Shown here: positions 37,996 through 46,672 of the stretch, piece after piece | Position numbering within the stretch: position 1 is the first letter of the stretch | How the letters are laid out: every line of letters begins with the position of its first letter | From: Trebonia sp050013875 | Lineage (GTDB): Bacteria; Actinomycetota; Actinomycetes; Streptosporangiales; Streptosporangiaceae | NCBI GenBank assembly: GCA_050013875.1 | Contig: JBEKEK010000030.1 | Location: 25,364-89,363, forward strand | Reading direction: 5' to 3' | DNA: 64,000 nt | Made by a program: the position numbers and the translations under genes | The notes under the pieces: generated by a model | What the model saw: only the letters and a program-made list of their open reading frames with translations | Database searches by the model: none | What the model was told of the DNA's origin: nothing

Positions 37996-39273
37996 ATGGC
38001 TGTCAGCACAGAACCCACCATCAGGCCGTTCAAGGTCCCGGTCGCCCCGCGGGCGGAAGTCGAGGCGCTGCGGGCCCGCGTCCGCGCGACCCGCTGGCCC
38101 GAGCGTGAACTCGTCGACGACCACTCGCAGGGCGTGCAGCTGAAGGTAATCCAGGAACTCGCCCGCTACTGGGCGGAAGATTACGACCTGCGCAGGTACG
38201 AGGCGAGGCTGAGCGCCCGGCCGAACTTTGTCACCACGATCGACGGACTGGACATTCACTTCATCCATGTCCGCTCGCGGCACGAGCACGCGATGCCGCT
38301 CATCGTCACCCACGGGTGGCCCGGCTCGGTCATCGAGCTGCTGCAGATCATCGACCCGCTCACCAACCCCACGGCGCACGGTGCGAGCGCGGCGGACGCC
38401 TTCGACGTGGTGATCCCGTCGATTCCTGGTTACGGGTATTCCGGCAAGCCCGGCAAGACCGGCTGGGGCCCGGACCGCATAGCCAGCGCCTGGACCGAGC
38501 TGATGAGGCGGCTCGGCTACCGGCAGTTCGTGGCGCAAGGCGGCGACTGGGGCGCGATCATCACCGACGTGATGGCCGTGCAGGCGCCGCCGGAACTGCT
38601 CGGCATGCACACCAACATGGCCGGGGTCGTTCCGGCCGATGTCTCAGCGACGCTGGCGCAGAACGTACTGGGGGCCGGCGGCCCGCCGCCATCGGGTCTG
38701 TCGGCCGAGGAAAGCGCCACCTACGAGCAGCTGAACTTCTTCTACACGAAGGGCATCGGCTACGGGATCGAAATGATCACCCAGCCGCAGACGCTCTACG
38801 GGATCGCGGACTCGCCCGTCGGGCTGGCCGCCTGGATGATCAATCACGACGCGTCCAGCTACTCCGACATCGCGGACGCCTTCGCGGGGCACCCCGTCGG
38901 CAACCTGACCAGGGACGAAGTCCTCGACAACCTCACGTTCACCTGGCTGACGAATACGGCGATTTCCTCGGCCCGGCTGTACTGGGAGAGTACGTACGAC
39001 TTCTTCGGCGTCAAGGGCGTCAAGATCCCGGCCGCGGTGTCCGTCTTCCCCAAGGAGATCTACAAGGCCCCGCGCAGCTGGTCCGAGCGGGCCTATCCCA
39101 ACCTCGTGTACTTCAACGAGCTCGACCGGGGCTGCCACTTCGCGGCCTGGCAGGAACCAGGGCTGTTTACCGCCGAGCTGCGCGCGGCGTTCCGGCCGCT
39201 GCGCGCCAAGGGCGCGCCAGTGCCCGGGCCGAGGAGCGAGGCGCCTGCCGCCGAGCGACAGGGGAAGGGATAG
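37996..39273 (+). CDS. Epoxide hydrolase (alpha/beta hydrolase with EHN domain)
   Basis: This 425-residue enzyme opens epoxides to diols. The N-terminal EHN domain (TIRPFKVPVAPRAEVEALRARVRATRWP) is followed by the alpha/beta hydrolase core. HGWPG forms the oxyanion hole. The nucleophile is Asp184 in QGGDWGA. The catalytic His is in DRGCHFAAWQEP. Ring-opening tyrosines are expected in the cap, where several Tyr occur (FFYTKGIGYG). The length is normal for the juvenile-hormone/microsomal-like bacterial group. It has no signal peptide. With the upstream monooxygenase it could handle hydrophobic xenobiotics or natural products. Confidence 0.93.
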   Translation: MAVSTEPTIRPFKVPVAPRAEVEALRARVRATRWPERELVDDHSQGVQLKVIQELARYWAEDYDLRRYEARLSARPNFVTTIDGLDIHFIHVRSRHEHAMPLIVTHGWPGSVIELLQIIDPLTNPTAHGASAADAFDVVIPSIPGYGYSGKPGKTGWGPDRIASAWTELMRRLGYRQFVAQGGDWGAIITDVMAVQAPPELLGMHTNMAGVVPADVSATLAQNVLGAGGPPPSGLSAEESATYEQLNFFYTKGIGYGIEMITQPQTLYGIADSPVGLAAWMINHDASSYSDIADAFAGHPVGNLTRDEVLDNLTFTWLTNTAISSARLYWESTYDFFGVKGVKIPAAVSVFPKEIYKAPRSWSERAYPNLVYFNELDRGCHFAAWQEPGLFTAELRAAFRPLRAKGAPVPGPRSEAPAAERQGKG

Positions 39274-39339
39274 CCGATTGGCGCCCCGTAGCCCAAGATC
39301 GGCATAGGAGCGGGAAACACGAGCGCGGGAGGCACTGAC

Positions 39340-40359
39340 ATGGCCCACAACTGGACGGCACCGGCCGGACTGCATCCGTCATCGCCCCGGCTGCCGGTCG
39401 AGGGCAGGCTGCCGTCATTCGACGGCGCGACCGAGTGGCTCAACTCGCCGCCGCTGACCCCGGCCGCCCTGCGCGGCAAGGTGGTGCTGACCGGCTTCTG
39501 GACCTATACCTGCATCAACTGGCTGCGCCAGCTTCCCTACCTTCGCGCCTGGGCCGCCAAGTACGCCGACCGCGGGCTGGTCGTGATCGGGGTGCACACC
39601 CCCGAGTTCACGTTCGAGCGCGACCTCGACAACATCCTGCGCGCGGTGGCGGACCGGGACATCGACTACCCAGTCGCGGTCGACAGCGACTACGCGGTGT
39701 GGACCGCGTTCGCCAACCACTACTGGCCCGCCCTCTACTTCGCCGACGCGCAGGGGCGCATCCGGCACCATCACTTCGGCGAGGGCGAGTACCAGCAGTC
39801 GGAGATGGTCATCCAGCAACTGCTGGCCGAGGCCGGGTCGGCCGGGTGGGAGCAGGGGCCGGTGCCGGTCGACGCCCCCGGCGCGGAGGCCCCGGCCGAC
39901 TGGGCAGACCTGCGGTCGGCCGAGAACTACACCGGCTACCAGCGCACCGAGGGCTTCGCGTCCCCCGGCGGCGCTGTCCCTGGCAAGCCGCACGCCTACC
40001 GGCGGCCAGACCGGCTGCGGCTCAATCAGTGGGCGCTGGACGGTGACTGGACGATAGCGGAGGAGGCCGCCACCTTGAACGAGGCCGGCGGCCAGATCAG
40101 CTGCCGGTTCCACGCGCGCGATCTGCATCTCGTCATGGGCCCGGCCGCGCCGGCCACCCCCACCCGGTTCCGCGTGCTCATCGACGGGCAGCCGCCCGGG
40201 GCGGCGCACGGGGCCGACATCGACCGCGAGGGCAACGGAACTGTGACCGAGCCCCGGCTGCACCAGCTCATCCGGCAGCCCGGCGCGATCAACGACGCCA
40301 CCTTCGAGATCACCTTCGCCGATCCGGGTGCCCAGGCCTACGTGTTCACCTTCGGCTAG
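39340..40359 (+). CDS. Thioredoxin-like (TlpA/DipZ C-terminal type) protein with altered CxxC
   Basis: This 339-residue protein has a thioredoxin-like domain (residues ~20-165). The active site normally reads CxxC; here it is TCINWLRQ, so only one cysteine remains. FERDLDNILRAVADRDIDYPVAVDSDYAVW, and a PALYFADAQG segment holding the cis-proline region, are typical of DipZ-type C-terminal domains. The C-terminal ~150 residues form a beta-rich carbohydrate-binding-like module (NYTGYQRTEGFASPGG, SCRFHARDLHLVMG). It lacks the CcdA membrane part. With a single cysteine it may act as a peroxiredoxin-like or non-redox protein. Confidence 0.85.
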   Translation: MAHNWTAPAGLHPSSPRLPVEGRLPSFDGATEWLNSPPLTPAALRGKVVLTGFWTYTCINWLRQLPYLRAWAAKYADRGLVVIGVHTPEFTFERDLDNILRAVADRDIDYPVAVDSDYAVWTAFANHYWPALYFADAQGRIRHHHFGEGEYQQSEMVIQQLLAEAGSAGWEQGPVPVDAPGAEAPADWADLRSAENYTGYQRTEGFASPGGAVPGKPHAYRRPDRLRLNQWALDGDWTIAEEAATLNEAGGQISCRFHARDLHLVMGPAAPATPTRFRVLIDGQPPGAAHGADIDREGNGTVTEPRLHQLIRQPGAINDATFEITFADPGAQAYVFTFG

Positions 40360-40372
40360 CCACGCGAAGCAC

Positions 40373-40431
40373 GCTCCCGTTCGGGCTGCAGATTCTGATC
40401 TTCCCGGGCGGGAGCCGCGGCTGCCGGCAGC
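40373..40431. terminator. Hairpins between convergent thioredoxin-like and Lrp genes
   Basis: GCTCCCG (40373-40379) pairs with CGGGAGC (40409-40415), and GCTGCCGGCAGC (40420-40431) is a perfect palindrome. They lie in the 122-bp gap between two convergent genes and may serve as terminators. No T-tract is present. Confidence 0.4.
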
Positions 40432-40481
40432 GTGATGACCATGGTGCTGCCGCCGTCCGCGCCCGGGCCGTAGGTCCCTGA

Positions 40482-40970
40482 TCAACCTACCTGGGCGGGG
40501 GTTGCCTCCTCGAAGATCAGGATCGTCTGGGTCGAGTGAACCTCGGGGATGTCCTGCAGGCGGGTCAGCACCACGTCGCGCAGCGACACCGCGTCGCGGG
40601 CGCGGACACGGAGCAGAATGTCATGCTCGCCCGACAGCAGCGCGACGTGGTCGATCTCCGGCATGCTCAGCAGTTGCCCGCGCACCGATTTCCACGAGCG
40701 CTGGGCGATGTCCAGGTACACGTAGGCGGACAGCGCGTAGCCGGCCCGCACCGGGTCGATCTGCGCGCCGTATCCGGTGATCACACCCTCGCGCTCCAGC
40801 CGGGACACCCGGGCGTACGCGTTCGCCCGCGAGATGTGCACGAGGTCGGCGAGCGCGCGCATGGACATCCGGCCATCGGCCCGCAGCGCCTCGACGATCT
40901 GCCGGTCGGTGTCGTCCATCGCTGCCATATGTCCAGGCAGGGTGCCCGCAGGGTGATCGGTGGAAGTCAT
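40482..40970 (-). CDS. Lrp/AsnC family transcriptional regulator
   Basis: This 162-residue regulator has an N-terminal HTH (MDDTDRQIVEALRADGRMSMRALADLVHISRANAYARVSRLE) and a C-terminal RAM domain (SAYVYLDIAQRSW, GEHDILLRVRARD). The first 17 residues before MDDTDRQ are extra, so ATG 40919 is an alternative start. It is divergent from the 2-oxoacid dehydrogenase operon, with 97 bp in between. In actinobacteria such Lrp proteins (BkdR-like) control branched-chain 2-oxoacid dehydrogenase genes in response to amino acids. Confidence 0.93.
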   Translation of the reverse strand: MTSTDHPAGTLPGHMAAMDDTDRQIVEALRADGRMSMRALADLVHISRANAYARVSRLEREGVITGYGAQIDPVRAGYALSAYVYLDIAQRSWKSVRGQLLSMPEIDHVALLSGEHDILLRVRARDAVSLRDVVLTRLQDIPEVHSTQTILIFEEATPAQVG

Positions 40971-41067
40971 ATGGCCAGAATAACTGGATATCTAGAGCAA
41001 TTCATCTTCGATTCTGTCCCACCTCTGGAAATTTGGCTAAATCTGGGCAGACTCTCTGGAAAGCGTC
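40971..41067. promoter_or_regulatory. Divergent promoter region of the Lrp and E1alpha genes
   Basis: This short AT-rich region (for this genome) holds CTCTGGAAA twice (41023-41031, 41054-41062) and the small palindromes GATATC and AAATTT. Lrp proteins bind such loosely repeated AT-rich sites. The exact binding sites cannot be fixed from sequence alone. Confidence 0.4.
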
Positions 41068-42210
41068 ATGTCGAAGGGAGGGACTGTGACGGCCCTTGCT
41101 TACCGGAGTGAAACGGTGGACGGCGGCGCTCTGCTGCCGAGCGCGGTGCCGCTCCAGCTGATCGGTCAGGACGGCCAGGCGGGCGACAACCCGGGCGGCC
41201 TGCGCCTCCCAGGGCCCGGGGTGCTGCGTGAACTGCACCGCCGGATGGTCCTCGGGCGCCGCTTCGACACCCAGGCGACCGCGCTGACCAAGCAGGGCAG
41301 GCTCGCGGTCTACCCATCCTCCCGCGGCCAGGACGCCTGCCAGGTCGGGGCGGCGCTGGCGCTGCGCGACCAGGACTGGCTGTTCCCCACCTACCGCGAC
41401 TCGGTCGCCGTCCTCACCCGCGGGGTGCCCGCCGAGGAGACCCTCACCCTGCTGCGCGGCGACTGGCACTGCGGCTACGACCCGTGCCAGTACCGGGTGG
41501 CGCCGCAGTGCACCCCGCTGGCCACCAACACGCTGCACGCCGTCGGCCTCGCCTACGCCGCCCGGCATAAGCAGCAGGATCAGGTCGCGCTGGTGCTGCT
41601 TGGCGACGGCGCGACCAGCGAGGGCGACACCCATGAGGCGCTCAACTTCGCCGCGGTCTGGAAGGCCCCGGCGGTGTTCCTGGTGCAGAACAACGGCTAC
41701 GCCATCAGCGTGCCGCTGGCCAAGCAGACCGCCGCGCCCACGCTCGCCGCCAAGGGGATCGGCTACGGCGTCCCGTCGCTGCTCATCGACGGCAACGACG
41801 CCGCCGCGGTGTACGCGGCGGTACGGTCCGGCATCGAGCGGGCCGCCCGCGGCGACGGTCCGACCCTGATCGAGGCGATCACCTACCGGATCGAGGCGCA
41901 CACCAACGCCGACGACGCCACCCGCTACCGGGCCGGCGCCGAGGTCAGCGACTGGCTCGAGCGTGACCCGATCGCCCGGCTTGAGGCCTACCTCAGGGCG
42001 CACGAGCTGCTCGACATCACGGCCTCCGGGCGGTTGACGGCTGAGGCCGAGCAGCTGGCGACGGATGTCAGGGAGCGGATGAACGCCGTCGTGGCGGTCG
42101 ACCCGGCCGAACTTTTCGAGCACGTCTACGCCCAGCCGACGGCCAACCTGGAGCGGCAGCGGGCGGCGTTGCTGGCGGAACTGGCGGAGGCCGGGGAGCC
42201 CGTGCGATGA
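41068..42210 (+). CDS. 2-oxoacid dehydrogenase E1 component, alpha subunit
   Basis: This 380-residue protein is the thiamine-diphosphate-dependent decarboxylase alpha subunit of a pyruvate or branched-chain 2-oxoacid dehydrogenase complex. The TPP motif GDGATSEGDTHEALNFAAVWKAPAVFLVQNN is complete. The phosphorylation-loop region reads YRIEAHTNADDATRYR, as in the branched-chain group. ATG 41068 is the longest plausible start; GTG 41086 has a much better ribosome-binding site (AAGGGAGGG) and may be the real one. The stop overlaps E1beta by 4 bp. Confidence 0.93.
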   Translation: MSKGGTVTALAYRSETVDGGALLPSAVPLQLIGQDGQAGDNPGGLRLPGPGVLRELHRRMVLGRRFDTQATALTKQGRLAVYPSSRGQDACQVGAALALRDQDWLFPTYRDSVAVLTRGVPAEETLTLLRGDWHCGYDPCQYRVAPQCTPLATNTLHAVGLAYAARHKQQDQVALVLLGDGATSEGDTHEALNFAAVWKAPAVFLVQNNGYAISVPLAKQTAAPTLAAKGIGYGVPSLLIDGNDAAAVYAAVRSGIERAARGDGPTLIEAITYRIEAHTNADDATRYRAGAEVSDWLERDPIARLEAYLRAHELLDITASGRLTAEAEQLATDVRERMNAVVAVDPAELFEHVYAQPTANLERQRAALLAELAEAGEPVR

Positions 42211-43268
42211 GCGCGGTGACGTCACCCGCACCCCGGGAAGCCGCCGCTGCTCCCGCGTCCGCGCCCATGCCGCCCGCGGGAGCGGCACCGGTCACCATGG
42301 CGGGCGCGCTTAACCGGGCGCTGGCCGACAGCCTGGCCGCCGATGACCGGGTCGTGGTGTTCGGCGAGGACGTCGGCACCCTCGGCGGGGTGTTCCGGGT
42401 TACCGACGGGCTGGCCGACCGCTTCGGCGAGCAGCGCGTCTTCGACACTCCGCTGGCCGAGTCGGCCATCGTCGGCACCGCCATCGGGATGGCGATGAAC
42501 GGCCTCGTGCCGGTGGTCGAGATGCAGTTCGACGCGTTCGCCTACCCCGCGTTTGAGCAGGTCACCAGCCACCTGGCCAAGATGCGCAACCGGACCAGGG
42601 GGCGGCTGGCGCTGCCGGTCGTCATCCGGGTACCGTTCGGCGGCGGCATCGGCGGGGTCGAGCACCACTCCGACTCCTCGGAGGCGTACTACACCCACAC
42701 CGCGGGACTGCGGGTGCTGACGCCGGGCACCCCGGCCGACGCCTACCGGCTGCTGCGCCAGGCGGTCAACTGCCCCGACCCAGTCGTCTTCCTCGAGCCG
42801 AAGCGGCGGTACTGGTCCAAGGAGACCGCCGTGCTGACGGCCGAAGGCCCGCCGATCGACCGGGCGGTCGTGCGCCGGCCGGGCCGGGACGTCACCCTGA
42901 TCGCCTATGGCGGGATGGTCGGCACCGCGCTGGAGGCGGCCGCGGCCGCCGTCGAGGAAGACTGGGACGTCGAGGTCATCGACCTGCGCTCGCTGTCGCC
43001 GCTTGACGAGGAGACGCTGACCGAGTCGGTGTCCCGCACCGGCCGGGCCGTGATCGTGCACGAGGCGGCCGGCTTCGGCGGCTACGGCGCCGAGGTGGCC
43101 GCCCGGCTGACCGAACGGTGCTTCCACTACCTGGAGGCGCCCATCCTGCGCGTCACCGGCTTTGACATCCCGTACCCGCCGCCGCACCTGGAGCGGTTCC
43201 ACCTGCCAAACCCCGACCGCATCCTGGACGCCATCGCGCGCCTGCAGTGGGATGGTGACGGTGCCTGA
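42207..43268 (+). CDS. 2-oxoacid dehydrogenase E1 component, beta subunit
   Basis: This 353-residue subunit pairs with E1alpha. Recognisable parts are TMAGALNRALADSLAADDRVVVFGEDVGTLGGVFRVT, the segment FDTPLAESAIVGTAIGMA and, in the C-domain, VIDLRSLSPLDEETL. An Ala/Pro-rich extension of about 30 residues precedes the usual start. The gene is coupled on both sides (4-bp overlap upstream, 17-bp overlap with E2). Branched-chain substrates are favoured by the Lrp neighbour, but pyruvate cannot be excluded. Confidence 0.94.
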   Translation: MSAVTSPAPREAAAAPASAPMPPAGAAPVTMAGALNRALADSLAADDRVVVFGEDVGTLGGVFRVTDGLADRFGEQRVFDTPLAESAIVGTAIGMAMNGLVPVVEMQFDAFAYPAFEQVTSHLAKMRNRTRGRLALPVVIRVPFGGGIGGVEHHSDSSEAYYTHTAGLRVLTPGTPADAYRLLRQAVNCPDPVVFLEPKRRYWSKETAVLTAEGPPIDRAVVRRPGRDVTLIAYGGMVGTALEAAAAAVEEDWDVEVIDLRSLSPLDEETLTESVSRTGRAVIVHEAAGFGGYGAEVAARLTERCFHYLEAPILRVTGFDIPYPPPHLERFHLPNPDRILDAIARLQWDGDGA

Positions 43269-44595
43269 CTTCCGCCTCCCCGACCTCGGCGAAGGGCTGG
43301 CGGAGGCCGAGGTCATCGCCTGGCACGTGAAGCCGGGCGATCACGTCACCGTCGACCAGGTCATCGCCGAGGTCGAGACGGCCAAGGCGGTGGTCGAGGT
43401 CCCGGTCCCCTACGCGGGGGTGGTCACCGCGCTGCACGCGGAGCCGGGCGGCGTCGTCTCCGTCGGGCAGCCGCTGATCACGGTCACGGCCGATGCGGGT
43501 GCGGGCGAAGAAGCCAGCGGCAGCGTGCTGATTGGCTACGGCACGACCGCGGCGCCGGCCCGCAGCGGCCGGCGTGGCCGGCGACGGGGTGCGGCGGTTA
43601 GTGCTCCCACGGCGAGCGCTCCCCCGGCGAGCGCTCCCCCGGCGAGCGCTCCCCCGGCCCGCGTCACGAAGGCCGTCGGACCGCACCCTCGCGTCGCGGT
43701 GATCTCACCGCTGGTGCGTAAGCAGGCCAGGGACGCCGGCCTCGACCTGGCCGGTCTCGCCGGAACGGGTCCCGGCGGGGTGATCAGCCGCGAAGACGTC
43801 CGGCAGGCGATCGCCGAGCGCTCCGCGGGTGCCGCGGGCGCCCCGGGTCAGCACGCTCAGCCGCAGTCGGTGCCCGCCGCGCCCAGCGACGAGACAGCGG
43901 CCGAAGCGGGCGTGCGGCGGATCCCGCTACGCGGCGCGCGGCGCGCGATGGCCGATAAGCTGTCCCGGTCCCGCCGGGAGATCCCCGAGGCGACCGTCTG
44001 GGTCGACGTGGACGCCACCGGCCTGGTCGAGACGCGCCGGGCGCTGAACGCGGCCGACCCCGCACGGCCGGTCAGCCTGCTCGCGCTGCTTGCCCGGTTC
44101 ACCATCCTCGGGCTGCGCCGCTACCCCGAGCTCAACGCCCGCATCGAGCAGGACGAAATCGTCGTGCCCGAGTGGGTCAACCTCGGCTTCGCCGCGCAGA
44201 CCGGGCACGGCCTGGTCGTGCCGGTCGTCCGTGACGCGCACCGGCTGACCACCCGGGACCTGTCGGCCCGGCTGGCCGAGCTGACGGCGGCGGCCCGCGA
44301 GCGGCGTCTGGCCCCGGCTGATCTGGCCGATGGCACGTTCACGGTGAACAACTACGGCGTGTTCGGCGTGGACGGCTCCGCCGCCATCATCAACCATCCG
44401 GAGGTCGCCATCCTCGGCCTTGGCCGCGTCATCGACCGCCCCTGGGTGGTCAACGGCGAGCTCACCGTGCGCAAGGTCGCCGAGCTGGCGCTGGCCTTCG
44501 ACCACCGGGCCTGCGACGGCGGCACCGCCGGCGGCTTCCTCCGCTACGTCGCCGACTGCATCGAGTCTCCGGCCACCGCCCTTGGCGACCTATAG
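43252..44595 (+). CDS. 2-oxoacid dehydrogenase E2 (dihydrolipoyl acyltransferase)
   Basis: This 447-residue acyltransferase starts with a single lipoyl domain (residues ~4-80) whose modified lysine is in EVETAKAVVEV. A linker follows, then a peripheral subunit-binding domain (ISPLVRKQARDAGLDLAGLAGTGPGGVISREDV). The acetyltransferase catalytic domain ends with FDHRACDGGTAGGFL, containing the catalytic His and Asp. Three 15-bp repeats in the linker DNA (43614-43658) encode SAPPA units. ATG 43252 is chosen over GTG 43261. No E3 gene follows, so a shared dihydrolipoamide dehydrogenase must be encoded elsewhere. Confidence 0.93.
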   Translation: MVTVPDFRLPDLGEGLAEAEVIAWHVKPGDHVTVDQVIAEVETAKAVVEVPVPYAGVVTALHAEPGGVVSVGQPLITVTADAGAGEEASGSVLIGYGTTAAPARSGRRGRRRGAAVSAPTASAPPASAPPASAPPARVTKAVGPHPRVAVISPLVRKQARDAGLDLAGLAGTGPGGVISREDVRQAIAERSAGAAGAPGQHAQPQSVPAAPSDETAAEAGVRRIPLRGARRAMADKLSRSRREIPEATVWVDVDATGLVETRRALNAADPARPVSLLALLARFTILGLRRYPELNARIEQDEIVVPEWVNLGFAAQTGHGLVVPVVRDAHRLTTRDLSARLAELTAAARERRLAPADLADGTFTVNNYGVFGVDGSAAIINHPEVAILGLGRVIDRPWVVNGELTVRKVAELALAFDHRACDGGTAGGFLRYVADCIESPATALGDL

Positions 44596-44662
44596 AGGCA
44601 GGAAGCCCCTCTTGGCTTGCCCGTAGTTGAAGCTGGCATGATCGGTCAGTAAGGAGGCAATC

Positions 44663-45493
44663 ATGGAGCTGGGACGTTACGGGGTCTTCGGGCACACGAG
44701 GGTACTGACGGTCGAGCGGGCCCGCGTGCTGGAATCGCTCGGGTACGAGACGGTGTGGCAGGGTGGCTCACCGCCGGCCGACCTCTCACACGTTTCCGCG
44801 ATCCTGGACGCGACCAGCACGCTGAAGGTCGCGACCGGTATCGTCAACGTCTGGACGGCCGACGCGGCCGAGGTCGCACGGTCCTACCATCGCATCGAGG
44901 CGGCCCATCCCGGCCGCTTCCTGCTCGGCGTCGGGGTCGGCCATCCCGAGGCGACCGCCACGTATCACTCGCCATATCAGACGCTGGTGAACTACCTCGA
45001 CGTGCTCGACGCCGAAGGTGTCCCGGTCGATCGGCAGGTCCTCGCGGCGCTGGGCCCGCGGGTGCTGCGGCTGGCCGCGGAGCGCACCGGCGGCGCGCAT
45101 CCCTATCTGGTCACCCCCGAGCACACCCGGCAGGCCCGCGAGATTCTCGGCGCCGGCAAGCTGCTGGCACCCGAGCAGCGGGTAGTGCTGGAGTCGGACC
45201 CGGTCCGCGCACGGGCCCTCGGCCGCGGGTCAGTCAAGATGTACCTGCGTCTGACGAACTACACGTCCAACCTGCGGCGGCTCGGCTTCACCGCCGACGA
45301 CGTGGCGGGCGAGGGCAGCGACCGGCTGATCGATGCCCTCGTCGTTTACGGCGATGACGCTGAGATCGGGCGGCGCTTCGATGAGCACCTCAAAGCCGGC
45401 GCCGACCACGTGGCCGTCCAGCTGATCGCCGAGCCGGACGCCGACCTGGATGCCGGTTTCCGGCGGCTGGCCGGCCTGCTTGGGGTCTCCTGA
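44663..45493 (+). CDS. LLM class F420-dependent oxidoreductase
   Basis: This 276-residue protein is a luciferase-like monooxygenase-fold enzyme of the F420-using actinobacterial group (the TIGR03620-like subfamily). Typical segments are ARVLESLGYETVWQG, the stretch LKVATGIVNVWTADAAEVARSYHRIEAAHPGRFLLGVGVGH and RLIDALVVYGDDAEI. AAGGAGG lies seven bases upstream of ATG 44663. Such enzymes reduce or oxidise diverse substrates with F420; the substrate here is unknown. It is convergent with the nitroreductase gene, 11 bp apart. Confidence 0.9.
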   Translation: MELGRYGVFGHTRVLTVERARVLESLGYETVWQGGSPPADLSHVSAILDATSTLKVATGIVNVWTADAAEVARSYHRIEAAHPGRFLLGVGVGHPEATATYHSPYQTLVNYLDVLDAEGVPVDRQVLAALGPRVLRLAAERTGGAHPYLVTPEHTRQAREILGAGKLLAPEQRVVLESDPVRARALGRGSVKMYLRLTNYTSNLRRLGFTADDVAGEGSDRLIDALVVYGDDAEIGRRFDEHLKAGADHVAVQLIAEPDADLDAGFRRLAGLLGVS

Positions 45494-45504
45494 CGAGCTG
45501 CCGC

Positions 45505-46179
45505 TTACCGGGGCCTGGCGCGGGTCGCGCCCCAGCGGTCCCAGTGCACGACCTCTTCGACCGGGAGGCGCTTGGGCTCCGCCCAGCGCCCCTGGGACGG
45601 GTAGCCCATCGGGATCAGCGCCATGGTCAGCGCGTCGGCCGGCAGCCCGAGCAGTTCGCGCAGCTCATCCTCGTGACCAAAGTAGAGCGTGGTCAGCGAG
45701 GTACCGACGCCGTAGGCGCGCGCGGCCAGGCAGAGCTGCTGGACCGCGCCATAGATGGACGAACCGATCCGCGGGGACGTCGCGTCCGCCGCGTCGCGCA
45801 GCACCGCGAAGACCCACACCGGGGCCTCCTCGAGGTGATGCGCTAGGTGCTCGGCGCCGAGGAACCCGCGCGGGCTCATGCCCGACGAGACCTCGCCGGC
45901 CAGGATGCGGTCCCGGTACTGGCCGTAGGCGGAGTCCCAGTTGTGCCGGTACCAGCCCGCGACTCGCTCCTTGACCGCCTGGTCGGTCACCACCACCCAC
46001 CCCCACTGCTGCCGGTTGCCACCGGACGGGCCTCGGATCGCCGCGTCGAGGATCGCCCAGAGCACGTCGTCGGGGATCGGATCCGGCGCGAGGTAGCGGC
46101 GCGATGGGGTGGAGTGCAGCGCTTCAAGTGCGCTAAGCGGCTGCCCGTTAGCAGATTCCGCAGCCGGCGTTGGCGACAT
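45505..46179 (-). CDS. Nitroreductase family protein
   Basis: This 224-residue FMN-dependent reductase shows the family N-terminus (SRRYLAPDPIPDDVLWAILDAAIRGPSGGNRQQW, FMN phosphate-binding Arg/Ser) and the C-terminal GAVQQLCLAARAYGVGTSLTTLYFGHEDELRELLGLP segment. The length is normal. Members reduce nitroaromatics, quinones or flavins, or aid deiodination-like reactions. The start at ATG 46179 is before the family region; an ATG at 46191 is also in reach. Confidence 0.9.
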   Translation of the reverse strand: MSPTPAAESANGQPLSALEALHSTPSRRYLAPDPIPDDVLWAILDAAIRGPSGGNRQQWGWVVVTDQAVKERVAGWYRHNWDSAYGQYRDRILAGEVSSGMSPRGFLGAEHLAHHLEEAPVWVFAVLRDAADATSPRIGSSIYGAVQQLCLAARAYGVGTSLTTLYFGHEDELRELLGLPADALTMALIPMGYPSQGRWAEPKRLPVEEVVHWDRWGATRARPR

Positions 46180-46217
46180 CCATGTCCTCCAGAAGTAGAC
46201 CGGACAAGATCATCTCA

Positions 46218-46520
46218 CTACAGGACCCGCACTTCACCGACCGCGACCCCGCCGTCGGAGCGGCTAATGGTCACCGGCTCGATCAGCGCGGGCGCGACGG
46301 TGACGCTGGCCGGGAACTCGTCGTGCACCCGCTCCTTGATGGTTTCCGTCGAGACGTTGTTGAACAACCTGGACAGGCCGCTGCCGTCGAAGTTAGCCCA
46401 CAGTTCGTCGTGATGCGCGGGCACCGGAACCCGGGGCTGGTAGCCCGACCAGGATGTAATCAGCCCGGGTTACGTCGGCCGCGCTGAAGATCCGCGACGA
46501 GCGCTCTTGAGTGGAATCAT
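46218..46520 (-). pseudogene. Decayed small gene of unknown function
   Basis: A frame of 68 codons (GTG 46424 to 46218) reads like a real protein (DELWANFDGSGLSRLFNNV, ETIKERVHDEFPASV). Upstream the coding-like sequence continues in another phase (SRIFSAADVTRADYILVG) and then returns to the first phase at ATG 46520 (MIPLKSAR), which has AGGAAGGG before it. Two compensating small indels, one at the GGG near 46453, would join these into about 99 residues. The family is not recognised. An AAC-N3-GTT operator overlaps the ATG. It could be a pseudogene or carry sequencing errors. Confidence 0.4.
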
Positions 46521-46525
46521 GTTCC
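46513..46525. promoter_or_regulatory. AAC-N3-GTT operator, site A
   Basis: GGAATCATGTTCC is a near-perfect inverted repeat. Read on the other strand it is GGAACATGATTCC. It overlaps the start of the decayed minus-strand gene. It is one of eight related sites in the window, probably bound by the TetR protein encoded at 49510-50247. Confidence 0.6.
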
Positions 46526-46603
46526 CTTCCTAGCTCACCCTACTGATGACTTGGATCGTGTCAAGTACCTGGTAGACGGGGAATTTCAGGCCTTGACATA
46601 ACA

Positions 46604-46616
46604 GAAACAACGTTTC
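46604..46616. promoter_or_regulatory. AAC-N3-GTT operator, site B
   Basis: GAAAC-AAC-GTTTC is a perfect inverted repeat of five bases around AAC. It lies 57 bp before the acyl-CoA synthetase start. The 493-bp gap (46180-46672) otherwise contains the decayed gene and site A. Confidence 0.65.
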
Positions 46617-46672
46617 AATATTAGTCGTGTTTTGCAGATGAGCGGACAGCCTGGCCGCGTCGAGCGCGGCCG

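Noticed and set aside
43614..43658. Three 15-bp direct repeats considered as a possible CRISPR or mobile-element trace
   Set aside because: They lie in frame within the E2 linker and encode SAPPA units typical of flexible linkers in acyltransferases.
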